The notes under the pieces are model-generated. The model ran no database searches. It had not been told where the DNA came from and was given only the letters and a program-made list of their open reading frames with translations. Below are positions 11,617 through 24,451 of a DNA stretch of 64,000 nt, one piece after another. Numbering within the stretch: position 1 is the first letter of the stretch; each line of letters begins with the position of its first letter. Made by a program: the position numbers and the translations under genes. Source of the stretch: Heliocidaris tuberculata (taxonomy: Eukaryota > Echinodermata > Echinoidea > Camarodonta > Echinometridae); NCBI GenBank assembly GCA_025618425.1, contig CM046845.1, positions 8,487,491-8,551,490 of the forward strand, in the 5' to 3' direction.

Positions 11617-12089
11617 CTCTGGTTTTCTCTAGAGTCCCTCTGTATAGAAAGAGTTACGACAACTCATAATTTGAACGCCATTTTGTTACCACTATTACAG
11701 TAACATTTCGATTCAAGCGCGATGAACATCCACCTGTATGTTCTAAATAAAAATAATTCGAACACCATTTTGGTTATACAAAAATCGGACGTCTATAGCG
11801 TGTCTCCTTCTATCAACATGATAAACATGATAAAGGTATCCCCTCTCTCCTTAACGGGACGCCCCTCCAAATCGATTAGAAGGCATTCATGCGGTCTTTC
11901 GCAGTCATGTTTAAACGAACCCATTATCTTTTGTAAGTAGGTCATATCAACCAACAACAACATTAGCGGAATGAGCGTGTTGATGGACCTAAATTGAAGA
12001 GCTCCCGATACAGTCACCAATTAACTTTATCGCATGTCTTGCTCACACCCTCTCTATGTAATTTGAGTATTATTTTAATAATAACGTAT
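11617..12089. other. No gene seen
   Basis: Unique DNA; a pair of overlapping chance frames on both strands near 11800 to 12000 only. Confidence 0.5.
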
Positions 12090-12380
12090 CCCTTTTCCCT
12101 CCCAAGTTGTCGCCTCGTCGCTGCTCCTAATTGGCAGACGTGTGACTGACTTTTGGCGGCACTTTTCAAAGTTGACCTTTCCCGACACCGTACCCCGCTT
12201 TGTGGAAAAATGGCTGCTTGAGCTGTTGATGACGCAATGGCGTTCTTCACGGACTGTGCGGATAGACAATGCTTGCGGGGAAATGCGATCGGCAAGCAAG
12301 ACGCAACAAATAATTTAAGAACGCCTTCGCTGGAACAGGAAGAAATGGGAGCCAGATGGAGCCGAGATGAGTAAGTGACA
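12090..12380. promoter_or_regulatory. GC-richer unique island, possible 5' gene end
   Basis: CpG-containing, non-repetitive stretch with CAATTAGG/CTAATTGG-like and TCAAAGTTGACCTTTC strings, ending in ATGGGAGCCAGATGG AGC and a GTAAGTG donor-like site at 12371. A promoter with a short first exon is possible; nothing downstream confirms it. Confidence 0.18.
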
Positions 12381-12811
12381 TGGTTGACTAAATCAGAGCT
12401 TTTCTTGGCCGTGAAATGGCGGTAAAAATAGTAGTCCCATGCATAATAAATCGTGTTGGCTCAGACGCCCCTCCGGCAGCGTCATGCTGGGGGATATTTG
12501 TCGTAAATATCTCGACAAAAAACAATGACTTCTAGATTTTTCATAAAGAGGAAAAGAAATATAAGAAAATATGTCACTGGAAGATATTCACCATTCGTTT
12601 GGTCGAGTGATACATTTTGTGCATGATGATGGAAAAAATTGCGGTTTAAAGCACATTTAACTGTTATTGAAATTGAGGTACATATTAAACGAAAAGTCAC
12701 AATTCTTATCATGAGGAAATCTTCAAAATCAAGTTATTCAAACGCATTACCGCAAGAATATCAAAAAGCAGCATTTTCATGAAGTACACGAATCTCAACG
12801 AAGTCAAGTTC

Positions 12812-12814
<3 letters not shown>

Positions 12815-12845
<31 letters not shown>
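12815..12845. repeat. Poly-A run, 31 bases
   Basis: Continuous A run followed by ordinary unique sequence. No retroelement body with matching target duplication is visible next to it. Confidence 0.9.
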
Positions 12846-12849
<4 letters not shown>

Positions 12850-12983
12850 ATATAATTATAAGAAATTTTTCTTTAATTTTTTCTTGTTTGTTTTGTGTGT
12901 GTGGGTGTGTGTGTAATTTTTGTTTGCAAGACCATTCTTTTCTGAAATTGATTTCGTCCAATTGTACTTCTTTATAAACTCAG

Positions 12984-13071
12984 GATGACTCTCTCCAAAA
13001 CAAAGAAAGGAATATGCGAGATAAAAGGACATTATCTCCAATGGATTTGGCTATTAACATCTTGTAATGAG
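12984..13071 (+). other. Candidate small exon
   Basis: Bounded by an acceptor-like CTTCTTTATAAACTCAG and a strong donor GAG/GTAAGT at 13072. The 88 bases are open in one frame (ATG ACT CTC TCC ..., about 29 codons), but in a second frame they end in TAA at the donor. No domain, no partner exon found. Good splice-like borders also arise by chance. Confidence 0.2.
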
Positions 13072-14509
13072 GTAAGTTGGAAGGGCTCGGCATACACTCT
13101 CGATCATCCAGCGGGAAGCGTGGATGATTGCGATGGGCTGTCTCTGGCGAACGCGACCATCACATCACACCTCACCCCTACCTCCGTTAATTGGACGTTG
13201 TTATGTCATCAATTTTTCAGTCGTGCCGATTTGTCAGTGGTCGCAGTTGGCATAATGGTCTGGCGCTTTTCGGAGGTGGGGGTGGGGTGGAGTATTACTA
13301 CAGAGAGAGAGAGAGAGAGAGAGAGAATATTAAAGGAAGTAAAAGGACACTAAAGTGAAAAGAAACGTACGTAAAGCGAATTATGAATTATTAGATAATG
13401 AAGAGCATTAGTGAGATCTCAAAAGAGAGAGGGGACATTCGGGGGGTTGGGTCTCATGGACCCCCCCCCCACAAAAAAATAAAATAAAATAAAATAAAAT
13501 AAATAAAGGAGGCTGAAAGAAAGAGAGAGATATGGGGATATACTTATATTAAAAATATTTCAGAAGTTTTTTCGGGTATATGGCTCGTGGGAGAGAATGA
13601 CAGACAGAAAGATAGGACAGGAGAGAGTGAGTTAGAAAATCAAATTGGTATTTACTTAAGTATTGACTATTAGTTTAGATGGGTTGTAAGTATGAGATGA
13701 GAGAAAGAGTGGGGTGGGGAGATTAGAGAGAATATAAGTAAAGGTAAGAAGAAATTCAAGAAGAGTGATTGATAGTATAAGCTTAGACTGTGCTACCATC
13801 AACCCACGTTACTAATATCACTTTCATTGTCACCTTTCTCCCATGCACCAACGTCGGGATGATCAATGAGTTCATCCTACGACATTTTATCACCTCAGAC
13901 GATTTGTCTTTGGCCCTGTTTTTTTATTTATATTTATAAAGAAGTCACTGCACTTTCGATCGTTAAAGATGATTAGGAATAATATTAGTCATTTGTTAAA
14001 CTGTTAATGGAACTCTCATCGCAAACGTGAAACAAACGGCAATCAAAATCATAAGATGAAAAATATATTTATTTGATAATTTCTCATATTTATTTCTGAT
14101 TTTCAGTTACGTTAGGAAATCCGCATGCTTTAGATTAGAGTAATTTCGAGGTAGCTTTATTACATTAAGTCTACTATGATGACTGCCATCATCTGTAGAT
14201 ATGAAGACACTGTTTTAGAGTAAATTGATATCTAGGTTGATGTAGATAAAAATACCCTTGATACAATTCTGCAAAGGGGGGCTTCTGTGAGAGAATACAC
14301 AAAGTTGGCAATGTGATTGTAGTATGTAACAGCCTTGTCCATCTGTTGAAAGTTTTGAAAATGTTCCGATTTCAAAAACCTTTAATAATTAATAGCCTAT
14401 AGCTCCTGCATGCCGGAGCAATTTCCACGGTTGCATCTTTGGCCTAGCAATAATTAGGTCTCTGTTTTCGTCAATTTACTTTCTTCCGTGGTTTGGTTGG
14501 GTGATGAGG
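13072..14509. other. No gene seen
   Basis: Contains a short GA array (13301 to 13326), C run with (AAAAT)n (13460 to 13505) and purine-rich patches to 13750; the rest is unique AT-rich DNA. Confidence 0.5.
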
Positions 14510-14528
14510 GAGACAGAGAGAGAGAGAG

Positions 14529-14559
<31 letters not shown>

Positions 14560-14575
14560 AGGAAAGAAAGAGAGA
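14510..14575. repeat. (GA)n microsatellite
   Basis: GA array with a few interruptions; source of the Leu/Ser-rich frames on the minus strand. Confidence 0.9.
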
Positions 14576-15344
14576 TAAAGATTGGAAAGCGCGGGTATTT
14601 TTCTGGTTGCATCAAGGCCGGGCCAGGTGAGTGAGTTGACGCTCCCGGGTCCCTCCCCGGGAGGTGTTGGGCGCGCAGGTGGCCAGGCAGCGGCGGCAAT
14701 TAGGGGGTCCATCGGGATTGGCATGGCGCGCCCGTAACTTTGCGCCTTCACACCTTACAAGAGTACACTACGTGGTCGTCTGCTCCTGTTATAGCTATCT
14801 CCCCCTCTCTTTCTTTTTCTCTCTCCTTGTCAGTCTCATTTTGAGATCTTGGTGGTATAAATTGGTGGTGGTGATGATGGTGGTGGTGGTTGCGGTCCGT
14901 CTCGGATGCGGTAATGTCTTGTTCGGGTTACTGGTTCCTATACCGTATGGCACTAACAAAACATGGGTGAGATGACATGGGGGATGTATATGGAAAATAA
15001 GGGACATTGAAATGGATCTCGTGGGATCATAATGCTGTTTGGAGAGAATTGTCCATATAGGTTACAGACAATTAAAAGTGATTGAAAAAAAAAGTTCTAC
15101 ATTTTCTCTGAATAGCGTCATCCTAGCTATCCCAAAGGACCTAGCCCATATAGTAATATTATATTTCATAGAAAAGAGTTGAAATATATCTCCCTCATTT
15201 TTGCCAATTTGTTTGTTTGTTTGGCGTGTATGGTTTGGAAAACAACAACAAAATAAAACACCATTCACAGTGACTGTTGTTTGTTTCTTTTTCTCTTTTT
15301 GATGAACTTCTTATTCTAAATAGAGTTAACCCCCCCCCCCCAAT
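14576..15344. other. GC-rich patch then unique DNA
   Basis: 14580 to 14760 is GC-rich with a perfect CAG/GTGAGT donor-like site at 14627 and the palindrome CTCCCGGG / CCCGGGAG. No matching acceptor or convincing frame is seen. The rest is AT-rich with a TGG/TGATGG patch near 14860. Confidence 0.4.
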
Positions 15345-15395
15345 AACAATAATGAATAAATAAATAAATAAATAAATAAAATAAATGAATAAATA
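15345..15395. repeat. (AAAT)n microsatellite
   Basis: About a dozen ATAA/ATGA units after a run of ten C. Confidence 0.85.
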
Positions 15396-15433
15396 ATGTA
15401 TATTATGATTAAAAGATAGGTATGGAATTTTTC

Positions 15434-15471
15434 ATTTAAACAAACATATCTTCATATACGTTTGTTTAAAT
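15434..15471. repeat. 12-bp inverted repeat ATTTAAACAAAC
   Basis: ATTTAAACAAAC and GTTTGTTTAAAT are exact inverted copies around 14 bases. Too short to classify; could be chance in AT-rich DNA. TAAACAAAC is also a forkhead-type site. Confidence 0.35.
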
Positions 15472-17116
15472 ATTGTAATTCTTAAACAAAAAGGAAATGA
15501 CAACCTCCGATGGTCTACTTCAGGGTTTTCATGATGTCTTATTATATAAAGCATAGGAAGTCGAATCATATTCCTTAGTTTATGAAAATAATATCAATTC
15601 CAGTTCCTTTTGCTGATATTGAAAAAATCATTATTGAATTGAATTGAAAGATAAAAGTACTTAAAATCAATATGGCAGATCAAGAGCTGAATAACATGGA
15701 AAATACATTTATAAAAATGCGAGCTTAATATTATTTGATATACAGTTTGACACAAATTCATGTTTACAGCCTTATATATATATCAGAATATAGTGAAAGA
15801 AATGAGCACTATGAGACGGTCGTAGCTTTTATTGATTATCCTCCTTTATCATGTTTATTGTCAAGCTTTCGCTCTGTATCTTTCTTTCACTATACCTTCC
15901 TCTAAAACAAATATGAGTGACTACCAGAGTTGTGTTCGAAGGACATTTCTCACAATATATATATATATATATATCAGTTACTGGGATTTGATGCTATATA
16001 ACGTTATTTTAACAGCTAAGAACATAAGGTTTTATATTCTTATTTAAATATCATACCCATAAGAAAATGGTTTGATTTGAGGTCTATGGCGAGAAAAAAA
16101 AGAAGAAAAAAAGTATTACTTATTTTGATCAGTTTGTCTAGTGTGTATAAGTATTATCGAGACATACATGCATAGCGTTTTCGTTTCACTCTCATTTTTC
16201 ATACTCCTTGGAAAGTGTAAAGCAAGATATACTCATCAATCTTGTGTCTAAAGACGCGTGACTTGCATGAAGCCATTGACACCAAACCCCTAGAAACTAA
16301 ACATAATTTCAACAATTGTCTCATGGTATTAATGTTTCATAACACATGCATTTCTAACCTATTTATTTTTTCTTCGAGCCTCCGAAAAAAAAGAGAGAAA
16401 AATTTCACATCTGTGATAGAGTAGGGTATTACGGGTTCGATATCTAAATGTAAATGGATTTCATCTGAAGGGGTACAAATTCTCATGAATAATTTCCAGG
16501 CCGTTCCATTACCTATTCACGAGACATAGTTTCACGAGACTTGTTGAAGGGGAAGATGAATGCCGCTAAATGTTTAATTTATAGACAAACTACGCGTCGC
16601 ATCTCTCTTTCTTACCCTTCCAGGCTTTCATTATTTTCGTATGGCAATTTCTCTCTATATCCCTTCTCTACATAATGTTGGTTTGATTTTGTGACTTTCG
16701 CCAATTTTCTCTGTTTTTCTTAGCACGAATTTTCTTCTGTCCATTATTCCTTTATTTCTTTTCTCTCTGTGTTAATTTGTCTTCCTAAAATTAAAATGTA
16801 TATTGTGCGAATTATAAAAACTGCATATATATTTCAACATGCGAGTAACAAAAGGTGATATTCCTGAACATTGTTCTACATTTAAAATATACTTGAAAAT
16901 TATCTACTAGTATTTTACTTTTCTTTTTTCTGTTTTGTTTTTGCTTCCATCTCTCCTCCTTTCAGTTTGAGCATTGTGTTTTGTTTTTCATTGTTTGCAT
17001 AATTGAAGATAGCATGCATGTACGAAGAGAAAATGATGTATTTGTTGATTCTGTCTTCATTTTCTGAAGCCTACTTTTTTCTTTTTTCTTTTTATAATAC
17101 TCTAACCTTTGGATCC
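15472..17116. other. No gene seen
   Basis: AT-rich unique DNA with a small (TA)n at 15957 to 15974. Nothing else recognised. Confidence 0.5.
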
Positions 17117-17129
17117 CCCCCCCCCCGCT

Positions 17130-17166
<37 letters not shown>

Positions 17167-17172
17167 CCTCTA
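17117..17172. repeat. C run and (CT)n microsatellite
   Basis: A run of C followed by about 20 CT units and diverged CCCT. Confidence 0.9.
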
Positions 17173-18156
17173 TCATGCTCTTCTTCTTACCTATTTCTCG
17201 CTTTTCTTTCTCTCCGCTTTGGCATACCAAATTTACCCCCTTTCTCCTCTTTCCCAGGGCTTATAGGAGAGCAAATATCTGTTGATTGTTTTGAAGTGCT
17301 GTTGCCGACGCACATGGCTCTGGGCTAAACACGCTCAACAGCTATACATGAATTATTATTAACCGATAAAACAAAAATAGAGAATATTGTCACTTCGTTC
17401 TATTCCTCAATCATTTAAATGTGCGCGGATATGAAGAAGAGGCGGTAATCGGGGTTGTCATTATAAAGCAAAAAGCAACAACAACAACAAAAAAAGAAGC
17501 TATAAAAGCTATAAAAAAATGTAAAAATGACACATTTATACCTATCCTAAGACATTCAACAACAAAAAATTATATATACATGTATATAATATATATAACT
17601 GCAAAAGAAGTACATCTAGCATGTCTAAAGACAAGTCATTAGTTCACGATGCATGTAGTCCAAGCTCATGTCATTTTATTTGGTAGTATAGAATAAATAG
17701 CAGAAGAACTTAAGGAATTTAAAAAAAAACATAAGGGGGAGGGGAAACATCTTTTTTTTCACGAATGGAAACTTATATCTCCTAAATGTCATGTAAATTG
17801 TGATCTTTTGAAAAAAAAGGGTACATTGTTGCAACGGTAATTCCCATGAATCCAGATTACCGTAATTCTCATGAATCCAGATTATTCTAAAAATTTGATT
17901 TGCCGGTAAATATCTCTCACTCTTGTGGAATACACGTTACCTTGATTTTATGAATGTGGTTGAAATCAGGGCTCCACCATTATGATTATTAAAAATATAC
18001 ATGTATATGGTTTTAAGTATTTTGTAAAATTCAAGCAATGCAGATGAGTGATAATCGATAGACAGTAATTTAGATCTGTTTTGCCGCTATAGTAAAAGCG
18101 ATAGTAATGCGATTTTGATGAACAGGTTGTATTTTACGTGTCGTGAAGTCTTACTA
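17173..18156. other. No gene seen
   Basis: AT-rich; CCGTAATTCTCATGAATCC-like string is duplicated near 17840 and 17860. No exon. Confidence 0.5.
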
Positions 18157-18773
18157 CAGTGGCGGATCTACGGGGGGGGGGGGGGTTAGGGGGTTTAACC
18201 CCCCCCCCCTTGGGCTGCCAAGTAAACATTTATTTGGGCAAAAAAGAGAAAAAATAGAGCATGCAAGTATGCTTAAAATCGCAAGCTAGCAACCCTAAAA
18301 ATGAAAAATCTCCCTACTGGAGGAGGGGGGATACCCCCCTCCCACACCCTCCCCCCTCGCTCGCTTCGCTCGCTTCCAAGTAAACATTTATTTGGGCAAA
18401 AAAGAGAAAAAATAGAGCATGCAAGTATGCTTAAAATCGCAAGCTAGCAACCCTAAAAATGAAAAATCTCCCTACTGTGGGAGGGGGGATACCCCCCTCC
18501 CACACCCTCCCCCCTCGCTCGCTTCGCTCGCTTCCAAGTAAACATTTATTTGGGCAAAAAAGAGAAAAAATAGAGCATGCAAGTATGCTTAAAATCGCAA
18601 GATAGCAACCCTAAAAATGAAAAATCTCCCTACTGTGGGAGGGGGGATACCCCCCTCCCACACCCTCCCCCCTCGCTCGTTTCACTCGCTCGGGCTCGGT
18701 CTCTACGCTCCCTCGCAATACCCAGCTCAGCCCCTCAAGCTCTCTCCTTGGAAAAAAGCTAGATCCGCCCCTG
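18157..18773. mobile_element. CAGTGGCGGATCTA element carrying three 158-bp tandem repeats
   Basis: Ends CAGTGGCGGATCTA and TAGATCCGCCCCTG are inverted copies. Between them a 158-bp unit starting CCAAGTAAACATTTATTTGG repeats at 18218, 18376 and 18534 with only a few differences. Each unit closes with CTCGCTCGCTTCGCTCGCTT, the reverse of the GCGAGCGAAGCGAGCGAGC motif seen at 10 kb; the last copy is mutated in it. A 5-base TACTA repeats on both flanks, but no 8-bp duplication is visible. Confidence 0.75.
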
Positions 18774-20275
18774 TACTATTTATAGAAACTCAACTTTGTT
18801 TGGGGGTCATTCTTTCCGTCAAGAGTAGACCTGTTATACTGAGGAGATGGTGGATCTTTGTGACCGACTTAATGTGGAGTCCACATCAGCCTACCCTGAT
18901 ACTGGGTAACAGGTTATAGTTGTCATAGCTACAGGCTATCTTTGCAAATCATGTTCTCCAAGCTGCTCTCCCTCTCCGAGTACCAGAATGTCTTACTAAA
19001 TCAAAAGCCCGCATACAAATACCCCCATCGATCTGAAGTTGCTAGGCCTTCCGTCTTCAAATATAAACAAACAATCCCCATAATGTCACATGTATAATGA
19101 TACCAAATCCTTGCCCATTAATCTTTCTTCCCCCCAGAACACGAAGAAGTCAGAGGAAGATGAAAGAGAAACTGGGAAACATCGCCGAGACTCAATCATG
19201 CTTTGGATAAATGAATTACTTTGGGGGTGCACAAAAGCGAGAAAAGCAGAACAGGCGATGCACTAATCACAGCGGCGAGGGGGGAGAATGCTATAAAACC
19301 CTAAATCATTGTGCGAAATGAAATCTAAATATTTTGATTGGGCTGACAGAGCGCGGGGTTTTTGCTTGTTTAACGGTCAGCGCAGACGATTGACATGGGC
19401 CTATTCACATCTCGAAACCAAGGCCCCTTTTTTTTCTAAAGCCTCCTCGTTTTTCATGATCATGGCGTTTCATCTGTTTTGTCTTGATGCGGAGAATTGT
19501 CAAAATTACAGTTTTTTGAATGCGATAAGAATTTATATCACTTTCAGACCTTGAAGAAAATTTTAGATTACATTCGAACATTAAGCTACAACAAGACATA
19601 ATATTAAAAATAACTACTGTATTCAGATACAACAAGGTAGTTAGTTTAGTGTATATTATGTGGAATTGCTTACAATAATTTTGTTTTTTCTCCTTCTGAA
19701 AGTCAATACATTTATTTCTACAGCTGTTATAAAGAGAGTGATACTGATCGCCATAGAAATCATAACTGTATTCTGCCAAAAACATCGATTATGTTGCCGT
19801 GCAGGGAGCAAAGTTTTTGACCTTTTTTGAAAATTTTAATTTTTAACCAAAATTTAGTAAATATACTCAACTAAAAATAAATAGGTTCCCCCGACACGAC
19901 AATTTTTTTTATGTAACTCAATAAATATTTGATAAAATTCTTTCATTCAGAAAGTAGAATATGCAGAATTTTCCTGCTCACAATTTGCAGTGTTTTATTG
20001 AATTTGTATTTGTAACCAAATGATAATGTTTTTGTAAAGAAATTGTGTTTTTTATTGCAGTCAGCACAAGAAAAAAGAAATTCGCTTTGTTCATGCACAG
20101 ATGTACAAGCGCACATTAAACTTGTAATTCGAATTCATGTTACCGCATTGAGAAATCGTGGTTTTGAATGCAGTCTGATGAATTTGAAGGACAAATTATT
20201 ATGCACCTTTACATGAACAGAGAAGAAAAGAAATGAAGAGAGGATACGCAGGTACCATGCATTGCATAAGAAACA
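18774..20275. other. No gene seen
   Basis: Unique DNA. Around 19190 to 19310 the sequence is less AT-rich with TATAAAACCC at 19293, but no frame follows. Confidence 0.45.
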
Positions 20276-20666
<391 letters not shown>

Positions 20667-20794
20667 TACTTACTTTTTTACTTACTTTTTTGGTTCAGTA
20701 TAAAAAAAAATACAAATAGGCCAACTCATTCCCCGATGTGAGGTGGCGGTTGCTTGGATTAAAAATTGTTGGGGGCTTCAGCCCATCCCAACAA

Positions 20795-20814
20795 CCCCCC
20801 CCCCCCCCCCCCCC
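20795..20814. repeat. Run of 20 C
   Basis: Follows TTGGGGGCTTCAGCCC, a string that resembles the interior of the CAGTGGCGTA-type element at 2834 (GGGGGGCTTCAACCCC), so this may be the remains of such an element. Confidence 0.7.
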
Positions 20815-21139
20815 ACCCGGGCTCGAAATGTGGATATGGAATTGTATACATTTTGGGAATATCTGTCAACAGCAAAACTTTCACTTGTTACGTCTCGTTT
20901 TGAAATTAAAATCTGGATGCAAACAGGGCCTGGTCTCGCGCGGGACCCGCGGATTTTGATATACGGATTAATTCCTGAAAATTGAGTGTATTGTCACGGA
21001 GGGGATCAAACGACAGTGGGCCTGGGATTGAATGGATACGTGACTGCGGCTGTACGGCAGGTTTGACAGAGTGAGAGATTAGAAGGAGAGACAGAGGAAG
21101 AGGGGAAAAAAGAGAAAGGGAGGTTGATAATATAGACGA

Positions 21140-21395
21140 AAGACAGAGGATGAGAGAGAGAGAGAGAGAGAGAGATCAATGAGAGAGAGAGAGGAGGGGG
21201 GGGGATGAGATAGAGAAGAGAGGGAGATACAAAGCTTAGAGATGAGAGGAAGTGTCGAAAAAGGAGAGAACGAGAGAGAGGGAGAGTGGAGAAATGGAGA
21301 AAGGGAGCATATTCAACTGCATTTGATTGATGGGGAGAAAGGGAGAAACAGAGAAAGAGAGGTAGAAAGAAAAAAAAATGAAGAGAGAAAGGGAA
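21140..21395. repeat. Purine-rich (GA)n region
   Basis: Several GA arrays and G runs over about 250 bases, nearly all purine on the plus strand. Confidence 0.85.
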
Positions 21396-23110
21396 ACACT
21401 GTATTTACTCCATATGAAGATATAAGAGACAACGAAAAATCCCCCAAATTTATAGCCAACTCTTGTGTGACAAATGATGGAAATCGTGAGTTTCACAAGA
21501 TCATTAAATCGAGAAAGAAACTTCATTTAACAGTAAGAAATCCGACACTGGAATGTCTTAATTCAGTCCTTGCTTTTTAAGCTATGAGAATCATTATTGA
21601 TTATTTATTTGTTTATATATTTTTTTTTAAAGATAAAAATGAAAAAGGGTAATTTCAAGTTGTTGCACTGTCTCATGCTTTATTGATATAATTAATCGAG
21701 TGTTGCCTAATATCATAGTATAATTTATCTCGTGCTCGATATTTTTTTCTTCGTAGGCCTGCTATTTATTATTTCTTTTAATAACCAAACTACTGATGAA
21801 TATTCCATGAACATGTCATGAACATTATTGTCTTATATCTACAAGGCAAATTGTATCTATAGTTAAAAATGCAGTGAATGGAAAGAAAGACAATAAGGGT
21901 ATGAAGAGAACAAAAGAGAGGGAGGCAGAACTTAGGGTGGGGAGAGGGAGGGGGGGGGGGGTCGAGAAAGAGAGGTACATGAATACAATTACGATAAAGA
22001 CTGTGATTATATCTTTCATACCGAAGACAAACATAGCGTATATGAAGTAAAAACATCGGACTAGTTGCTCTCATTGTACGATTAATCAGGGAGCTGGGGC
22101 TTTTGGCTTTCACTTAATTGAATAGATTGATTGAGTGAAATGAGATCCAGGCCATCGGCTATTACCAATACTTTCCTTTTATTCTCTTTCTCCGCCATCC
22201 CCTCTCCCTTTTTCCTGATATATTTCCCCTTTCTTGTGTTGTGTTTATCCCCTTTCGTTGACTCCGCACCGCGTCCGTGTTTACTTTGTAGTGCGATATA
22301 TAGCCACGCGCTCCAACCGAGAGGTAATACACTTAATGGTAGCGGCGAAATTGAATTATGTCTATTTACACACCGTTTCAGAATACGCACTGTATTGACT
22401 CATAAATAGCGTGTGTACACGTGTAAACGTAATTATCGTATTGTTATAAACCGGAATCTATTTAGGGGAAAAGTCACAAGAATATGGGCAGAAGTTCGGT
22501 TTGTTTGGAAGGGTCGAATTTAATCGCAAGAATTGAAATAATTTCCTACCTTTGCAAACAGAGGAGGCCTTCGAATAGGCTACATTCGGCAAAAATCAAA
22601 CATTTGCTGATTTGTTAACAGAAGGCATAGACAAACTGAAATTGCTTTGTTTTACATGATTTCTTCGTAAAGCGAACAGATGCGGGGAAGTTGTTTAAGC
22701 AAAAATTACCCTTAGTGAGCTTTCTCTCTGCCGCGAATTATTCTTCGGTAATCTTATTTCGTTTTTTTAAGTCTCATCAAAATCTCGTAATCTTTCTAAA
22801 TTGCTAAGTGGCATCTTAAGAGACCAATAATACAATTCGTGAGATATTAATTTCATAAATAGAGTGTTAATCTGTTTAAGATAACTTGCAGATAAAGTGG
22901 AGGGGGGGGGGGGTGAGGGAGAAGGAGAGAAACAGTCCATTTTTATTCCTCCAAATCGCCCTCTCTTTTTTTTACTCCTTTATAATCCGTATTTCAATTT
23001 GTCAATTGATTATTCTCGAACAGATTTGTTTTAAATTCTAAAAAACAAAAATTAAGACAACCAAATCCATTCCCATCCATTGTGAAACGAAATAATGTTA
23101 ACTTGATCTT
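21396..23110. other. No gene seen
   Basis: Unique AT-rich DNA with G runs at 21950 and 22900. The interval 22080 to 22400 is less repetitive, with CACTTAATTGAATAG and ACACTTAATGG (NK-type homeodomain shapes). Confidence 0.45.
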
Positions 23111-23500
23111 AAAAGAAGCAGAAAAAAAAGCAGATTAATGAAAGTTTGAGCAAAATCCGATAAGAAATAAGAAAGTTATGAATTGTTGAAGTTGTAATCA
23201 ATCCATTTTCTATAAAGAAAATATTGTATCATACATGCACCCTACATAATCATTTCACTTATGCTTTACACAAAACCTGTATGATATAAATCTACTCCAT
23301 CATCAAAAATGAAAGAAAATGAAAATGTATGAATTTGTGTATGGAGCAAATAGGAGAGGAGTTCGCAAGATACGTCGCGGAGTTGCCAGTTTGTGTTTGA
23401 TTGAGTACAACTTCAAAAATTCACAACTTTCGTATTTATTTTCGGATTCCGCTCAAATTTTCATTGATCTGTTTCTCTCATTTTTCTGCTTCTTTTAAAA
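23111..23500. mobile_element. Long foldback element, ~90-base arms
   Basis: Left arm AAAAGAAGCAGAAAAA, GATTAATGAAAGTTTGAGC, AATCCGATAAGAAATAAG, AAAGTTATGAATTGTTGAAG is matched in reverse by CTTCAAAAATTCACAACTTT, TTTATTTTCGGATTCCGCTC, AAATTTTCATTGATCTG, TTTTTCTGCTTCTTTT. The middle holds CGCAAGATACGTCGCGG and other unique sequence. It abuts the next element by a few bases. The AAAGTTTGAGCAAAATCCG-type arm is a motif I associate with echinoderm repeats. Confidence 0.75.
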
Positions 23501-23504
23501 CCAA

Positions 23505-23891
23505 TTTAAAGGGAAGCTTAAGTTCTGGGAAAGGTAAAAAAAATAATTTGTGAGCTTTCTCATTCTTTTTATTTTAGTTTGGAAGATTATCATTATAGTA
23601 GATATTTCCCCTGAAAGGATTGCTGTTCAAGTGCTCTCACATTCAAAATATAACAAGAGACAGCTGAAGTGTTCGGGCCGAACATTCGAGTGTAGTCCCA
23701 AATACACATTTCTATGTGCAGTGCATGTGACTCTCAGCATGATTGAGTCAATTTCTTATCATTTTGGTGATTCCAAAACATTACTGCATACACCAATTAT
23801 TATGTGCTATAATAATCAACCTTTCCCAATTGCTTTGACACAGTTTCTTTCACAATTCAATCTCATGAAAAGAACTCAACTTTATCTTTAA
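23505..23891 (+). mobile_element. TIR element family A, copy 1
   Basis: Begins TTTAAAGGGAAGCTTAAG TTCTGG and ends GAACTCAACTTTATCTTTAA; the ends are inverted relatives. 387 bp. About 85 to 90 percent of positions appear shared by eye with copy 2 (25823 to 26200), which faces the other way. A frame of 113 codons is open here and its counterpart is largely open in copy 2, with shared segments such as LKCSGRTF and SYHFGDSKTL; simple nucleotide similarity may explain this. No recognised protein domain. Confidence 0.75.
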
Positions 23892-24451
23892 TACCAGGAT
23901 GGACTTGAAAGGATTATACGTACCAAAGTCAGGTCAAAAGAAAATATAGTTCATAATTTTGTTATTTATAATGTTATAGTCAGGGAGGAATGCCTGAAAG
24001 AAGGTTGAATAAATTAGATCATTTGTGAGATAACTATAGCAAATCGAGTGTTTATTATCATGAAGTAATAAGATTGTATTCATTTTGTGCATAGACATAA
24101 GTAAGTAATTAGCCGTCTGTTTTCTCGGGAGGGGGGGGGGGGTTCGAATTAAATTCGACTTTCCCTGATACTTTGCCCCCCCCAAAAAAAAAAAAATGAA
24201 AAAAATAAAATGAAAAATAGTAATAATGATAAAGTCTAAAATTGACAGAACGAAAGACCAGTTGACTAATAAAAAAATTTTAAAAATAGAGATTACCTGT
24301 TTATTACCTAATGCTTTGATATAAATCAGTCTTTGAAAATCATATGGAGAACCGAAATGGATAATGGCGTATTAGTTTTACGTTTCATCCATCTCGAAGC
24401 AGGGTATATAGAATGAATACTGAAAGAAGACTTTAAAGGAAAAATCCTACT

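Noticed and set aside
11272..11703. 143-codon frame that looks protein-like
   Set aside because: It runs across a foldback element (11491 to 11616) and has no domain or splice support.
18218..18690. A CRISPR-like repeat-spacer array
   Set aside because: Units are contiguous 158-bp tandem repeats without unique spacers, in eukaryotic DNA within a mobile element.
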